Source: Lotus japonicus | Lineage: Eukaryota > Streptophyta > Magnoliopsida > Fabales > Fabaceae | Assembly: GCF_012489685.1 (NCBI RefSeq) | Contig: NC_080042.1 | Span: forward strand, 1,428,501-1,492,500 | Direction: 5' to 3' | DNA: 64,000 nt | Part shown: piece by piece, positions 54,432-64,000 of the stretch | Numbering within the stretch: position 1 is the first letter of the stretch | Layout: each line of letters opens with the position of its first letter | The notes under the pieces: generated by a model | Told to the model about the DNA's origin: nothing | What the model saw: the letters and a program-made list of their open reading frames with translations, nothing else | The model's database searches: none | Position numbers and translations under genes: made by a program

Positions 54432-55873
54432 GGTTGTCGGCGGGGCTGGTCATCAGCCTCCGCCGTTGATATCAAACACTGTTTCTTTCCAAGAGCCACA
54501 TCCGAGTTCATAGTTTGCATTGGGTCAGGATCATCAAGTGGGCGTTTATTCCCCTCTTTTCCATCAATCTTTCTTGCTGCAGAATTATCAGTAGAGAGCG
54601 CTCGACCCAATCTTTTATAACGACGTACTGATTTTGTTTTTTCAGGTGAAGGGCTATTATTTCTGATTTCAATCTCTGGAGCACCGTCAACATCATGCTG
54701 GCTCACAATCTTTGCAGAATTTTTAGCATCGTCATTCACTAGTTTGTTACTAGTGTTGGTCCCATCAACTTCAGCAAATTTGTTAGGTGATTTCACCAAA
54801 CTTGGAGATATATCACCAGACTCTTCATAATTTTGGTCACGTGTATTATATTCTCCCCCACTCTTTTTTCCACTCCCTGAAATAACTTCCAACGGTTTAG
54901 ATTTTTGTAACTGAAAGGAACTGCTGGTAACCAACTCACAACTCCTTGGTAACACGCATGATGCAGAGATCTCCTGTTGTGCTCGTGACGGCCCACCACC
55001 ACCACGGCCAGCCACCGTCAACCTTGCAAACTTTTCCAACACCTCCGGAGAGACAACACAGTTTACTGTTCGAGCACCTCCAGAGCCGTAACATGTGTCT
55101 ATACTGTTGGATCTTTTATTCGATTTCCTGCGTCCAGACACAACAGCACGTAATCCCGGACCAAATTTCCTGTTCTGCGACATCTCTGGAATTTCTCCAT
55201 CAACACTCTTTGGGCATAATTGATCTCCATGCCCTACAATGCCACAAATAAAGTAATACTGTGGCAATCGTTCGTACTTAAAATCAATCCAAAACACACC
55301 ATCCTTGTGACTGCCACCATTAATTCCAGGTTTCAAAGGCTTTGACACATCAAGCTCTACAAGGGCCTTGACAATCACCTTCTTTTCTGGTAATTCAAAA
55401 AAATCAACATCCAGAACCTCCCCAATGGCAGAGCCTATCTTCATGCCCATCTTCAGGGTCCGACAGTGTAAAGGCAATCCCCACAATTGCACCCAAACAG
55501 AAACTGAAGAGAAAACCATATCAACTGGTTCAACATGGCGGTTCCAAGGTTGTACAAGGAGCCAGGAATTCCGAAACACCCAGGGAGAGCCCTGTAGAAT
55601 GCGCTTCACATCTTTCTCCTCCCCTAGATGAAACAGGAAAACTTTACTGCTAATCTCCTCCACCCTAAAGCCTTTTGGGTTGCACCAAATATTTCCAAGT
55701 GCACTTTGGAGAGATCCCTTATGAATGGGCTTATCAGTGAGGAAACGACCCACTATGCAGTTCTCATACTCCCCCAATGCTTCAGCCACATCATCATCAT
55801 CGAACACAATAATTGAGGCATCTCCGTCGTTAACAACGCCTTCTTCCTCCGTCGGGGAAGAATCCCGACTCAT
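54428..55873 (-). CDS. LINE ORF1: DUF4283 RNA-binding protein with degenerate zinc knuckle
   Basis: Start taken at 55873 (MSRDSSPTEEEG); the frame is also open from 55918. Residues about 25-200 form a DUF4283 domain (VGRFLTDKPIHKGSLQSALG, VFLFHLGEEKDVKRILQGSP, WVQLWGLPLHCR). A zinc-knuckle position follows with YYFICGIVGHGDQLCP: the usual first Cys of CX2CX4HX4C is Tyr, so metal binding is doubtful. The C-terminal half is low-complexity and basic. The stop overlaps the ORF2 start as ATGA (54431-54428), suggesting coupled translation. ORF1 would coat the LINE RNA. Confidence 0.85.
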   Translation of the reverse strand: MSRDSSPTEEEGVVNDGDASIIVFDDDDVAEALGEYENCIVGRFLTDKPIHKGSLQSALGNIWCNPKGFRVEEISSKVFLFHLGEEKDVKRILQGSPWVFRNSWLLVQPWNRHVEPVDMVFSSVSVWVQLWGLPLHCRTLKMGMKIGSAIGEVLDVDFFELPEKKVIVKALVELDVSKPLKPGINGGSHKDGVFWIDFKYERLPQYYFICGIVGHGDQLCPKSVDGEIPEMSQNRKFGPGLRAVVSGRRKSNKRSNSIDTCYGSGGARTVNCVVSPEVLEKFARLTVAGRGGGGPSRAQQEISASCVLPRSCELVTSSSFQLQKSKPLEVISGSGKKSGGEYNTRDQNYEESGDISPSLVKSPNKFAEVDGTNTSNKLVNDDAKNSAKIVSQHDVDGAPEIEIRNNSPSPEKTKSVRRYKRLGRALSTDNSAARKIDGKEGNKRPLDDPDPMQTMNSDVALGKKQCLISTAEADDQPRRQP

Positions 55874-55991
55874 GGTACCCACCAAAAAAAGAAATTTCAC
55901 TGTCACAGTACAAGACACAAAAGAAGAGAAATACTCGAAATACTCAGTGTGAGACTCGAATCAATATCGGACAATTCACGCAGAAATATGG

Positions 55992-56737
55992 AAAAAGATT
56001 CACTATCCGTCGTTGAGTCTGTTAGGAAACATAACAGACTAATAATAAATATTGAATTACAATAATAAATGAATTACAATAGCATATTTATTTATCTTTA
56101 TGTTTAATATGTTGCTTTAACACTCACGAGTTAAAAATAAATATTGCAATTTTAGTAGTGATGTTACCAGTAGTACCATTCGCAAAAAAGAAATTATACC
56201 ATTTGAAAAGGACCATGATGTCATTTTAGCACGAATCTCCTCTCACAGCGATTTTTCTGGCATCAATGGAAGGAAAACTGACATGCTACTATTTATTTGC
56301 AGTTTTTCTTCCCCCTATATTTTTATAAGACCGTGAAATAAATAACTAGCATATTTATTTAATTTCGTTATATTAATTAATTGAGTATTTTTATTCTATT
56401 AGTTTTATATTATTTTTCTGACTCGAATTTAATTCCGAATCATGGAAATTATTTAACTGTTATTTAATTTTAAAATGTTTTATTTTCTAGTATTTCTTTG
56501 AAAATATAAATAATTTTATAGTTTTCTTATTCTTTATGAGTCATAAAACTCTTTGTTTTATTGGATTATTGGATAAGCTCAATTCAACGCTCCACGAGTT
56601 ATCTAACGTTGGTCTTTTCTTCTCAAAAGATGATAATTACTATTGTCATTTTCTTATATTTATACTTAGCTTAGATGCATAATATGACAACGTCATATTT
56701 GTTCTAATTGTCTCACAATTATTCTTTAACTCAATTC
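55992..56737. other. AT-rich intergenic DNA
   Basis: No reading frame of note. I see no supported feature. Confidence 0.4.
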
Positions 56738-57719
56738 TTTTTTTTTTGAGAACAAAATAGATTTTATTGAAACATAATAATCATGAGAACAATCATCTCA
56801 TGTAGATTAAGAAAAACCAAAGCAAGGAGCTAAACCCAAGCTAGAAACACAAAGGGCACGAGTGCAAATTTGGTGGCGAGGGCAACACTTGGACGAGCCT
56901 CGTTAAAACCACCATAGGAAAAATCCATTGGGAAAAATCCTAAGGAGGAAAAAGAGTACTCATACAAGAGCCGACACCAAAAAGGAACAAAACACAAGAC
57001 TTGGCTTCACAAAACTGTATCAGATAAACATTGCAGGAATAAGCCCATTGCATACCACTGCAATCAAAAAACAAAAAGAATGAAAACTATGAATCCCCAA
57101 AGGTGACACATGTCCCAACACAACGAGCATTATGCCAACACCTTTCCCTTAATAAAATTCCATTGAAATCCACTGCTGCTTCCAATTCGCTGGCTTTATG
57201 CAGAAATTGAATTGTTGAGATAGTGAGAAGGCCTTGAGTTAGTGGAACTGGTTCACCCCAATTAAATCCTGAATCAACTCTTCACTCTGAGGCCACCGAT
57301 TGGGCCTGCTCCCCACACACGCAAACCAAGAACTGAACCAAATGAAAATCCTAATTGCTAAGGGAAGATCCATGAGAATTAGTCCCTCACCAAACATGCA
57401 CCAGTTTCGGTCCACTTCAGCTATCCCCCTTTTCAATCCCCTTGATTCAGAGTCACATTAACTCACCTCCAAGACAATTTTAGGCCTCTTTGAAATTAAC
57501 ATCTCCTTGAGATTTTCAAGCAAAGCTTTCCTGTCAATTTCAATATTATGACGGTATCTGTTCCCAAAATTACAGGAGCGATGTATGATGCCACTCTTGA
57601 TGGATCCTAACCTGACATAAGTCCTTCAACATTACTATTTGCATGACCAAATTCCCCTTGTAAATTAAGAGCTTGGACCACCTTCAAACCAACCTTGATT
57701 TCTCCCCCCCCCACTGGAC
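56738..57719 (-). mobile_element. 3' fragment of a LINE or similar retroelement
   Basis: The left edge is a T run (56738-56747) followed by gagaacaaaatagattttattgaa, the 3' end pattern of plant LINE insertions on the minus strand. It contains, on the minus strand, TTTTAACGAGGC at about 56900, a motif found in 3' UTRs of many plant retroelements. A short minus-strand frame near 57570-57455 (RKALLENLKEMLISKRPK) shows decayed coding sequence. The right edge is at or before the next LTR. The exact family is uncertain. Confidence 0.45.
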
Positions 57720-57941
57720 TGATATGGGCGGACCGGATCATTTTACTTTGGGCTTATCATTATCATGTAACAAATGGGTCGGGCAACCCATGGTCCAGCC
57801 GGGCCAAAACCCAAGCTATAAATAAAAGAGGACCGCCCAAGCGGCAGGGATCCTAACATTTTCACGCATTTTTACTCATTTTCCTCATTTTTCTTTGCTC
57901 TGAGTTAGTTAGCCTGAGTCTAGCGGTTCTTTACCGGAACA
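57720..57941 (+). repeat. 5' LTR of Tat element 2 (about 222 bp)
   Basis: Ends ttaccggaaca directly before the PBS. The start TGATATGGGCGGACC is inferred from the TG dinucleotide; the 3' LTR is outside the window, so it is unverified. TATAAATA at 57817-57824. Confidence 0.55.
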
Positions 57942-57942
57942 T

Positions 57943-57959
57943 TGGCGCCCACCGTGGGG
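57943..57959 (+). other. primer binding site of Tat element 2
   Basis: TGGCGCCCACCGTGGGG, one base after the LTR end. This is a primer-site form common in Tat elements. Confidence 0.75.
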
Positions 57960-57997
57960 CCGACGGAAACTTTTCCTTAGCTTCAGTCTCATCACCT

Positions 57998-58579
57998 ATG
58001 GTGACCCGATCCGAGGCGAACGGAGAGAGGAATCAAGTCCCTCAGGATGGAGTTCCTCCCGACGTTCTTCAACGGATTCTGGATGATCTCAATGATCTCC
58101 GTCAACACAATCAACAACTTCAAAATCAACTTACTGATCTCAATCAGACTCAGGGACTACGAGAGGGCGATAGAAAGATGGCTGAGACGGTGGTAGACTT
58201 CCAACCCTTTACAGAGGAAATAGCAAGCACAACCGTCCCATATAACTTGAAGACACTGGTCTTGGATTCTTATTATGGTGATACTGATCCAGAAGATCAT
58301 CTTGTGTATTTTAACACTAAGATGGTCATTGTGGGGGCATCAGATGCTCTCAAATGCAAGATGCTGCCGTCAACGTTTAAGAAATCTGCCATGACTTGGT
58401 TTACTACGCTGCCTTCATGTTCCATCGTGAGTTTTACAGAATTGTCGGCAAAATTCTTATCTCAATTCTCAACCAGCCGCGCCTAGAAGGTCACTGCGGC
58501 AACATTGTTTAATATTCGTCAGGGTGTAAATGAGTCTTTACAATCATACATGGGGCGATTCAATCAGTTATGAATTCAC
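57998..58579 (+). pseudogene. Tat element 2 Gag N-terminal part, with two stops
   Basis: Frame from MVTRSEANGERNQVP. A Gln/Asn/Leu-rich coiled segment (ILDDLNDLRQHNQQLQNQL) precedes the Gag core (KCKMLPSTFKKSAMTWFTTL). A TAG at 58484-58486 and a TGA at 58571-58573 interrupt it, both in the same frame as the downstream pol. No frameshift is needed between them. Confidence 0.8.
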
Positions 58580-61500
58580 TTGGAGGATAAAATGCCTGAA
58601 ATCTGCATCGCCGCTTTTGAATTGGGCTTGCGACCTGGGAGTTTGAATAGCAATTTAAGCCGGAAGCCGGTGGAGACGATGGCGCAACTACGCGACAGGG
58701 TGCAAGGTTACATTAGGGAGGAGCAGAGTGACCAGATCAAAAAGAGCCGCTCCAATACGGCGGTTCCAGGGCAGCAACAGCAGTTCGATTCGAAGAAGGG
58801 AGCGGTTAATGACCAACGTTCGAAGGGCACAGCAGAACGTGGAGACAGGGGGTACAATCATCGGAACCGTTATGATAATAGATTTGATAACCGTTCCAAC
58901 TTCAAGCATCGTGCACAACCGTATGGAACTTGTGGGTATGGACATTCAATGACGTGGACTCGGAACCAAAATGATCGTGCAACGCCTTTGGCGGTTAATC
59001 TCACCGAAGCTTTACACAAGTGCTTAGAGGCGAATGTAATTCGTTTTCCTCGACAACCAAAACCGCCAACAGGCCACGTGGACAAAACTAAATGGTGTGA
59101 ATACCACAGGATTTCGGGACATAATACTGATGATTGCTTTACGTTACGACGGGAGATAGAGGCTTTGATTAAAGCAGGATGTATGCAACATTTGGCAGGG
59201 CGAAACAATTCTGGAGAGGCAGAAACTTCAGTTAGGCGAGATGATGAAGGCAAAGAAATTGAGAATGAAGGACAAAAGAAGCAACAAGATGGAAAAGCAA
59301 AGGGACGAATCCACTCTATTTTTGGTGGGTTTCGTGGTGGCGAAACAACTAATTCAGCTGGGAAGCGATACATGCATTCCATAAATGCAGTATATTCTAA
59401 TGATTGGGGAAGCTGGGCTATTAATCAACCTGATATTACTTTCACTGTACGCGATTTTGAAGGAGTTCAACCTCATGAGGATGACCCAATTGTGGTGATG
59501 TTAAGAATTGCTGATTATGAGATTGAAAGAGTATTATTGGACCAAGGAAGTTCAGCTGAGTTGATATATGGTGATGCGTTTGAGAAGTTGGGGCTGACAG
59601 AGTCGGATTTGTTACCTTATGATGGAGCTTTGGTGGGATTTTCAGGAGAAAAAGTCTATGTTAGGGGATATGTGGAGCTGAACACAGTTTTTGGCGAAGG
59701 GAAAAATGCGGAGTCATTTTCTATCAAGTTTTTGGTAGTAAATTGTACTTCACCATACAATGTACTTATCGGAAGACCATCGTTGAACAGGTTGGGGGCG
59801 ATCATCTCAACAAGGCATTTGACAGCTAAATATCTCTTAAGCAAGGGTGGAGTTGGAATTTTAAAGGCGGATCAGATGGTAGCTCGCAAGTGCTATTTAG
59901 AAAGTTTTAAGCAGTATGGTCATTTGGGAAAGAAAGCGGTAAAGGAGGGACACAGAGTTTACGAAGTGGGAGTGGAACAAGCTGAGGTTAGTTTGGATCC
60001 TCGTGATGGTTTTCTTGATCATAAGATGATATCAGAGGAGGAAACTAAGGCGATCAAGATTGGAGAAAGAAGCTTGAAGGTTGGTGTCAACCTTACAGCG
60101 AGTCAAGAGGATAGATTAGTGAAGTTGTTGTCGCAGAACATGGATTTATTTGCTTGGAGCGCCAAGGATTTGCCTGGGATTGACCTAGAGTTTATTTGTC
60201 ACAAATTGGCACTTAACCCTAGGGCGAAACCAATTGTTCAGTTCAAGAGAAAGATGGGTGAAGAGAAAGCAGAGGCTGTTAAAGTGGAAACTAATAAGTT
60301 ACTAGAAGCAGGATTCATCATAGAGGTCAAGTATCCAACTTGGTTGGCGAATGTAGTTATGGTGAAGAAAGCTAATGGGAAGTGGAGGATGTGTACTGAT
60401 TATACAGATTTAAACAAGCATTGTCCAAAAGATTCTTATCCTTTACCAAACATTGATAAACTTGTTGATAGAGCATCTGGCTTTGGCATGCTTAGTTTAA
60501 TGGATGCATATTCAGGCTACCATCAGATTAGGATGTACCAACCTGATGAAGAAAAGACAGCCTTCATGACCAACCAGGCGAACTATTGTTATCAAACAAT
60601 GTCATTTGGGTTGAAGAATGCTGGTGTCACATATCAGAGATTGATGGACAAAGTGTTTGACAAGCAGGTGGGGCGAAATATGGAGATATACGTTGATGAC
60701 ATGGTGGTCAAGTCAGAGGAAATGTTGGGGCATTGTTCAGACTTGAAGGAAGCTTTTGGTGAATTAAGGAAGCATGATATGAGACTCAATCCTGAGAAAT
60801 GTTCGTTCGGAATTCAGAGTGGGAAGTTCTTAGGCTTCATGATCACAAGGAGGGGAATTGAGGCGAATCCAGACAAATGTAAGGCGATACTGGAAATGCA
60901 GAGCCCAACTTCAGTGAAAGATGTGCAGAAGCTAACGGGGAGGATTGCAGCTTTGTCAAGGTTTTTGCCGTGTTCTGGGAACAAATATGCACCATTCTTT
61001 CAATGCTTGCGAAATAATAAAGCTTTTCAATGGACTAAAGAATGTGAGAGTGCTTTCCAGAGTTTAAAAGAACATTTATCCAGCCCTCCAGTCTTGTCTA
61101 AGCCAATACCAGGTATTTCATTGTCAATGCTTATTTCAATATCTGATAATGCTGTTAGTTCTGTTCTGTTGCAAGAGGTTAAAGGAGATGTGAAGATTAT
61201 ATATTTTGTGAGCCATGCTCTTCAAGGGGCTGAGGTTCGATATCAGAAAATTGAAAAGGCGGCATTAGCCTTAATCATATATGCCAGGAAGTTAAGACCT
61301 TATTTTCAAGGCTTTCCTGTGGTAGTCAAGACTGACTTACCTCTTCGCCAAGTCTTACAAAAGCCTGATCTGGCTGGAAGAATGGTATCTTGGGCTGTTG
61401 AATTGTCAGAGTTTGGCATTACTTTTGAAAAGAAAGGGGCGATTAAAGCACAAGTGCTGGTAGATTTTGTGAATGAGATGTATCATGAGGATTATAATGA

Positions 61501-63215
61501 AGCGGGTGAATGGAGCTTGTCAGTAGATGGATCATCAAATGTTAAAGGCAGTGGTGCTGGCATAATCTTAGAAGGACCAGGGGGCGTAACTATTGAGCAG
61601 TCACTCAAGTTTGATTTTAAAGCAAGTAATAATCAGGCAGAGTATGAAGCTATCATTGCAGGTTTGAAGTTGGCGATAGAAATGGGAGTCAAGAGTCTTC
61701 TGATCAAGACAGATTCGCAGATAGTTGCAAGACAGATTCAAGGTGAGTATCAGGCGAAGGATGCACAGTTGGCAAAGTACCTAGTTAAAGCACAGGGCTT
61801 GATAAAGCAAATTGGAGAAGTGCAATTAAATCATGTGCCAAGAGAGAAGAACACAAGGGCTGATATTTTATCAAAATTGGCAAGTACTAAGAAGCCAGGT
61901 AATAACAAGTCAGTTATACAAGAAGTTTTGAATAGCCCAAGTATTGAGGCTGATGAAGTTATGGCAGTACCGGTAGTCGCATGTTTGGATTGGATGGGGC
62001 GAGTAAAGAAATGCTTGGAAGCAGAAGGGGCGGAGCTAGCCATGTTCACAAAGGATCAGATTCGAGAGGCAAGTCATTACACTCTCCTTGGCGATCAATT
62101 GTACAGAAGAGGAGTTGGAGTGCCGCTTTTAAGATGTGTTTCAAAGGAGGATGCAGAGCGAATCATGTTTGAGGTTCATGAGGGGGTTTGTGCAAGTCAT
62201 ATTGGAGGCAGATCGTTGGCAGCTAAAGTTCTAAGGGCAGGATTCTACTGGCCGACATTGAGATCAGACTGTATGGATTATGTGAAAAAAATGTAACAAA
62301 TGTCAGATTTACGCAAACTTACACAGAGCACCGCCGGAAGAGTTGAGTTCGATGAGTTCGTCATGGCCATTCGCGATGTGGGGCGTGGATATATTGGGAC
62401 CTTTTACACCAGCGGGGTCACAAGTTAGATATGTTTTAGTGGCGGTGGACTATTTTACCAAATGGATTGAGGCGGAGTCAATGGCAAGGATCACAGCAGA
62501 GAAGGTTAAGAGGTTTTACTGGAGGAGGTTGATTTGCAGGTTTGGCGTGCCAGCTACTATAGTTTCGGATAATGGAACTCAATTTACTAGCAGGAGTGTG
62601 AAGAGTTTCTGTTCAGAAATGGGTATTGAGCTGCGATTTGCTTCAGTAGAACACCCACAGTCTAATGGGCAGGTAGAATATGCTAACAAGGTGGTTGTTA
62701 ATGGTATAAAGAAGCGATTGGGCGAAGCAAAGGGATTGTGGGCTGATGAGTTATTAACTGTAATCTGGGCATATAACACCACTCCTCAGTCTACTACTGG
62801 CGAAACACCTTTCAAGTTGGCTTATGGAGTGGATGCGATGATTCCAGCAGAGATTCAGGATGTGACTTTTAGGGTGGCTACGTACAGTGAAGATCAGAAT
62901 GATGCTAATAGGCTGGTGGACATAAATTTGGCGGAAGAAACTCAAGCAGTAGTTCGTCTGAGGCAGGCATTGGTGAAACAGAGGTCAAAAAGGCGATATA
63001 ATTCAAGGGTAGTTTCAAGGCAAATGAAGGTTGGCGATCTGGTGTTACGCAGAAAGGCTAAGGGACCGGACGATTCAAAGCTATCACCAAACTGGGAAGG
63101 ACCATTCAGGATTTTAAGGGAATTAGGCCAAGGCGCGTATCATTTGGAGGAATTGTCAGGGCGAAGAATTCTAAGAGCTTGGAATGCACAACATCTCCGT
63201 TACTACTACAGTTGA
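58580..63215 (+). pseudogene. Tat element 2 Gag C-term, protease, RT, RNase H (two) and integrase, one frameshift
   Basis: The long frame 58580-62296 (1238 codons) continues Gag, with a zinc-knuckle-like CEYHRISGHNTDDCFTLRRE, then protease (VLLDQGSSAELIYG), RT (MCTDYTDLNKHCPKDSYPLP, FGLKNAGVTYQRLMD, YVDDMVVKS), RNase H (near 61140-61320) and archaeal-type RNase H (LSVDGSSNVKGSGAG, NNQAEYEAI, KTDSQIV). A run of seven A at 62285-62291 shifts the frame inside the integrase zinc region. Integrase continues in the next frame to 63215, with VDYFTKWIEAE, SDNGTQF and NGQVEYANK supplying the catalytic residues. All domains keep their key residues. Confidence 0.88.
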
Positions 63216-63370
63216 TCAGTTAGTTATCAGTTTGTGTGTTTGTTTGTTAGTTTGCTGGGTTTGCAGTTTGTGTATTGTTGTCAGTGTGTTTGGTTTGTGC
63301 GTCAGTTGTTGTTTCAGATTATGTTTCTCCATGTTGTTCAGACTATGTTTTGTTGTAAGACTTAGTGTGG

Positions 63371-63484
63371 TGCACTCTTTTCTCTACCCCAAGCGGGAGA
63401 GTTTTTAACAAGGCACTACACATTAATGAATAACAGGTATGCACTATTTTCTCTACCCCAGGCGGGAGAGTTTTTAACGAGGCA
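63371..63484 (+). repeat. tandem repeat in the 3' UTR of Tat element 2
   Basis: Two copies (63371-63415 and 63440-63484, period 69 bp) of a unit with ttttctctacccca, gcgggagag and tttttaac(g/a)aggca. Polypurine-rich gggagag lies in each. The 3' LTR does not follow within the window. Confidence 0.6.
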
Positions 63485-64000
63485 TAACCTTTTTTAAAAA
63501 AAATGTTCCAGCGCGTGACATTTCAGTTTATTTTGTTTTCATGGTTGAAAACCTGTCAACTTAGGTCTATCAATTGGGCGATGCCAGACAATTGAGAAAG
63601 AGTAAGTCTCATATAGCTAGAGCATTTGACCACGAATTCATAAGCACAGCCTTAAATTGGATTAAGCTTGTCCAAATTAAGCACAAGTCTCCACGCGAGC
63701 AACCAATTGAATCAAATGTGTGTTCTGATTCAATAAATAATTGACTAAGTTCAAATGGAAAATTTGACTAAGTTAAATACAAAGGCCTTATGATTCAAAG
63801 AATAGTTGACGGAGATTCTAGTGAGAATTCTCCACTGAAAAGTTTAAGTTTTGTTTCGACAATTAGTTACTACACACAGTAGCAACTATGGCGCACTAAT
63901 TTGTAGCATGAAATCCAACTTTGTTTAGACAGCTTCCGCCAAAAACAGTAATATTGATGGCGAACCATTTGGCAATGAATTACCAGTTGAAAGGTTAGTA
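63485..64000 (+). other. 3' UTR of Tat element 2, continuing past the window
   Basis: No gene and no LTR start seen. The LTR opening TGATATGGGCGG does not recur before 64000. Confidence 0.4.

Larger units (their letters stand above)
50012..55991 (-). mobile_element. near-complete L1-type LINE (about 6 kb)
   Basis: Minus strand: 5' leader, ORF1 (55873-54428), ORF2 (54431-50253 plus the displaced tail), short 3' UTR and poly-A (T run 50012-50022). Candidate target duplications are aaaaaaattca (50001-50011) and aaaaagattca (55992-56002), 10 of 11 identical. Both ORFs are fully open, unusual for a plant LINE. A 263-bp MITE at 50117-50379 is the only clear lesion apart from a zinc-knuckle change in ORF1. 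Confidence 0.85.
57720..64000 (+). mobile_element. second Tat-type Ty3/gypsy element, 3' truncated by the window
   Basis: Order: short LTR, PBS, gag, protease, RT, RNase H, second RNase H, integrase, then a 3' UTR with tandem repeats that continues past the window. Domain order and the second RNase H place it in Tat, as for the element at 32881-47812. The two elements are distinct: LTR, PBS and 3' structure differ and no antisense gene was seen up to 64000. Three breaks in gag-pol make it non-autonomous. Confidence 0.88.

Overview
The window is plant nuclear DNA, most likely from a legume close to Lotus or Medicago. It has GT-AG introns, AT-rich intergenic DNA, several plant-specific transposable-element families, and a cytokinin-receptor histidine kinase of the CRE1/AHK4/LHK1 type. 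No prokaryotic, organellar or CRISPR features were seen. Only two host genes are well supported; most of the rest is transposable elements, many nested.

Layout. 1-8352: minus-strand Sirevirus-type Ty1/copia element, cut by the window start, with env-like region, decayed gag-pol, PBS and one LTR (7110-8352). 8353-11980: LTR and LINE relics with a solo LTR (10336-11106) inside the LINE. 13228-16518: two-exon extensin with an internal Ole e 1-like domain and an in-frame stop. 18540-18941: solo LTR splitting a candidate minus-strand exon. 20019-27488: eleven-exon cytokinin receptor kinase, minus strand, with a SINE, a TRIM-like element and a hAT-type MITE in its introns, and a solo LTR (28851-29378) upstream of its promoter. 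30030-30770: LINE relic.

32881-47812: a complete 14.9-kb Ty3/gypsy element of the Tat type. It has two 811-bp LTRs, a perfect 5-bp target duplication (cgtct), a broken gag-pol with two RNase H domains, and a 753-bp hAT-like insertion in its reverse transcriptase. Between integrase and the 3' LTR it carries, on the opposite strand, two gene-like units with their own TATA boxes: a five-exon plant-mobile-domain (PMD) gene and a small helical/coiled-coil gene. This is the most unusual content of the window.

50012-55991: a near-complete L1-type LINE (minus strand) whose ORF1 and ORF2 overlap by ATGA; a 263-bp MITE with 9-bp target duplications has replaced the end of ORF2. 57720-64000: a second Tat-type element, running off the window.

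How the parts relate. The kinase would act at the ER or plasma membrane in cytokinin phosphorelay; the extensin would act in the cell wall. They are not functionally linked. The element genes are mostly decayed, but the antisense PMD gene keeps all its splice sites and phases and has only two breaks, which suggests recent function. All coordinates, splice sites and target duplications were read by eye; database identity was not tested.
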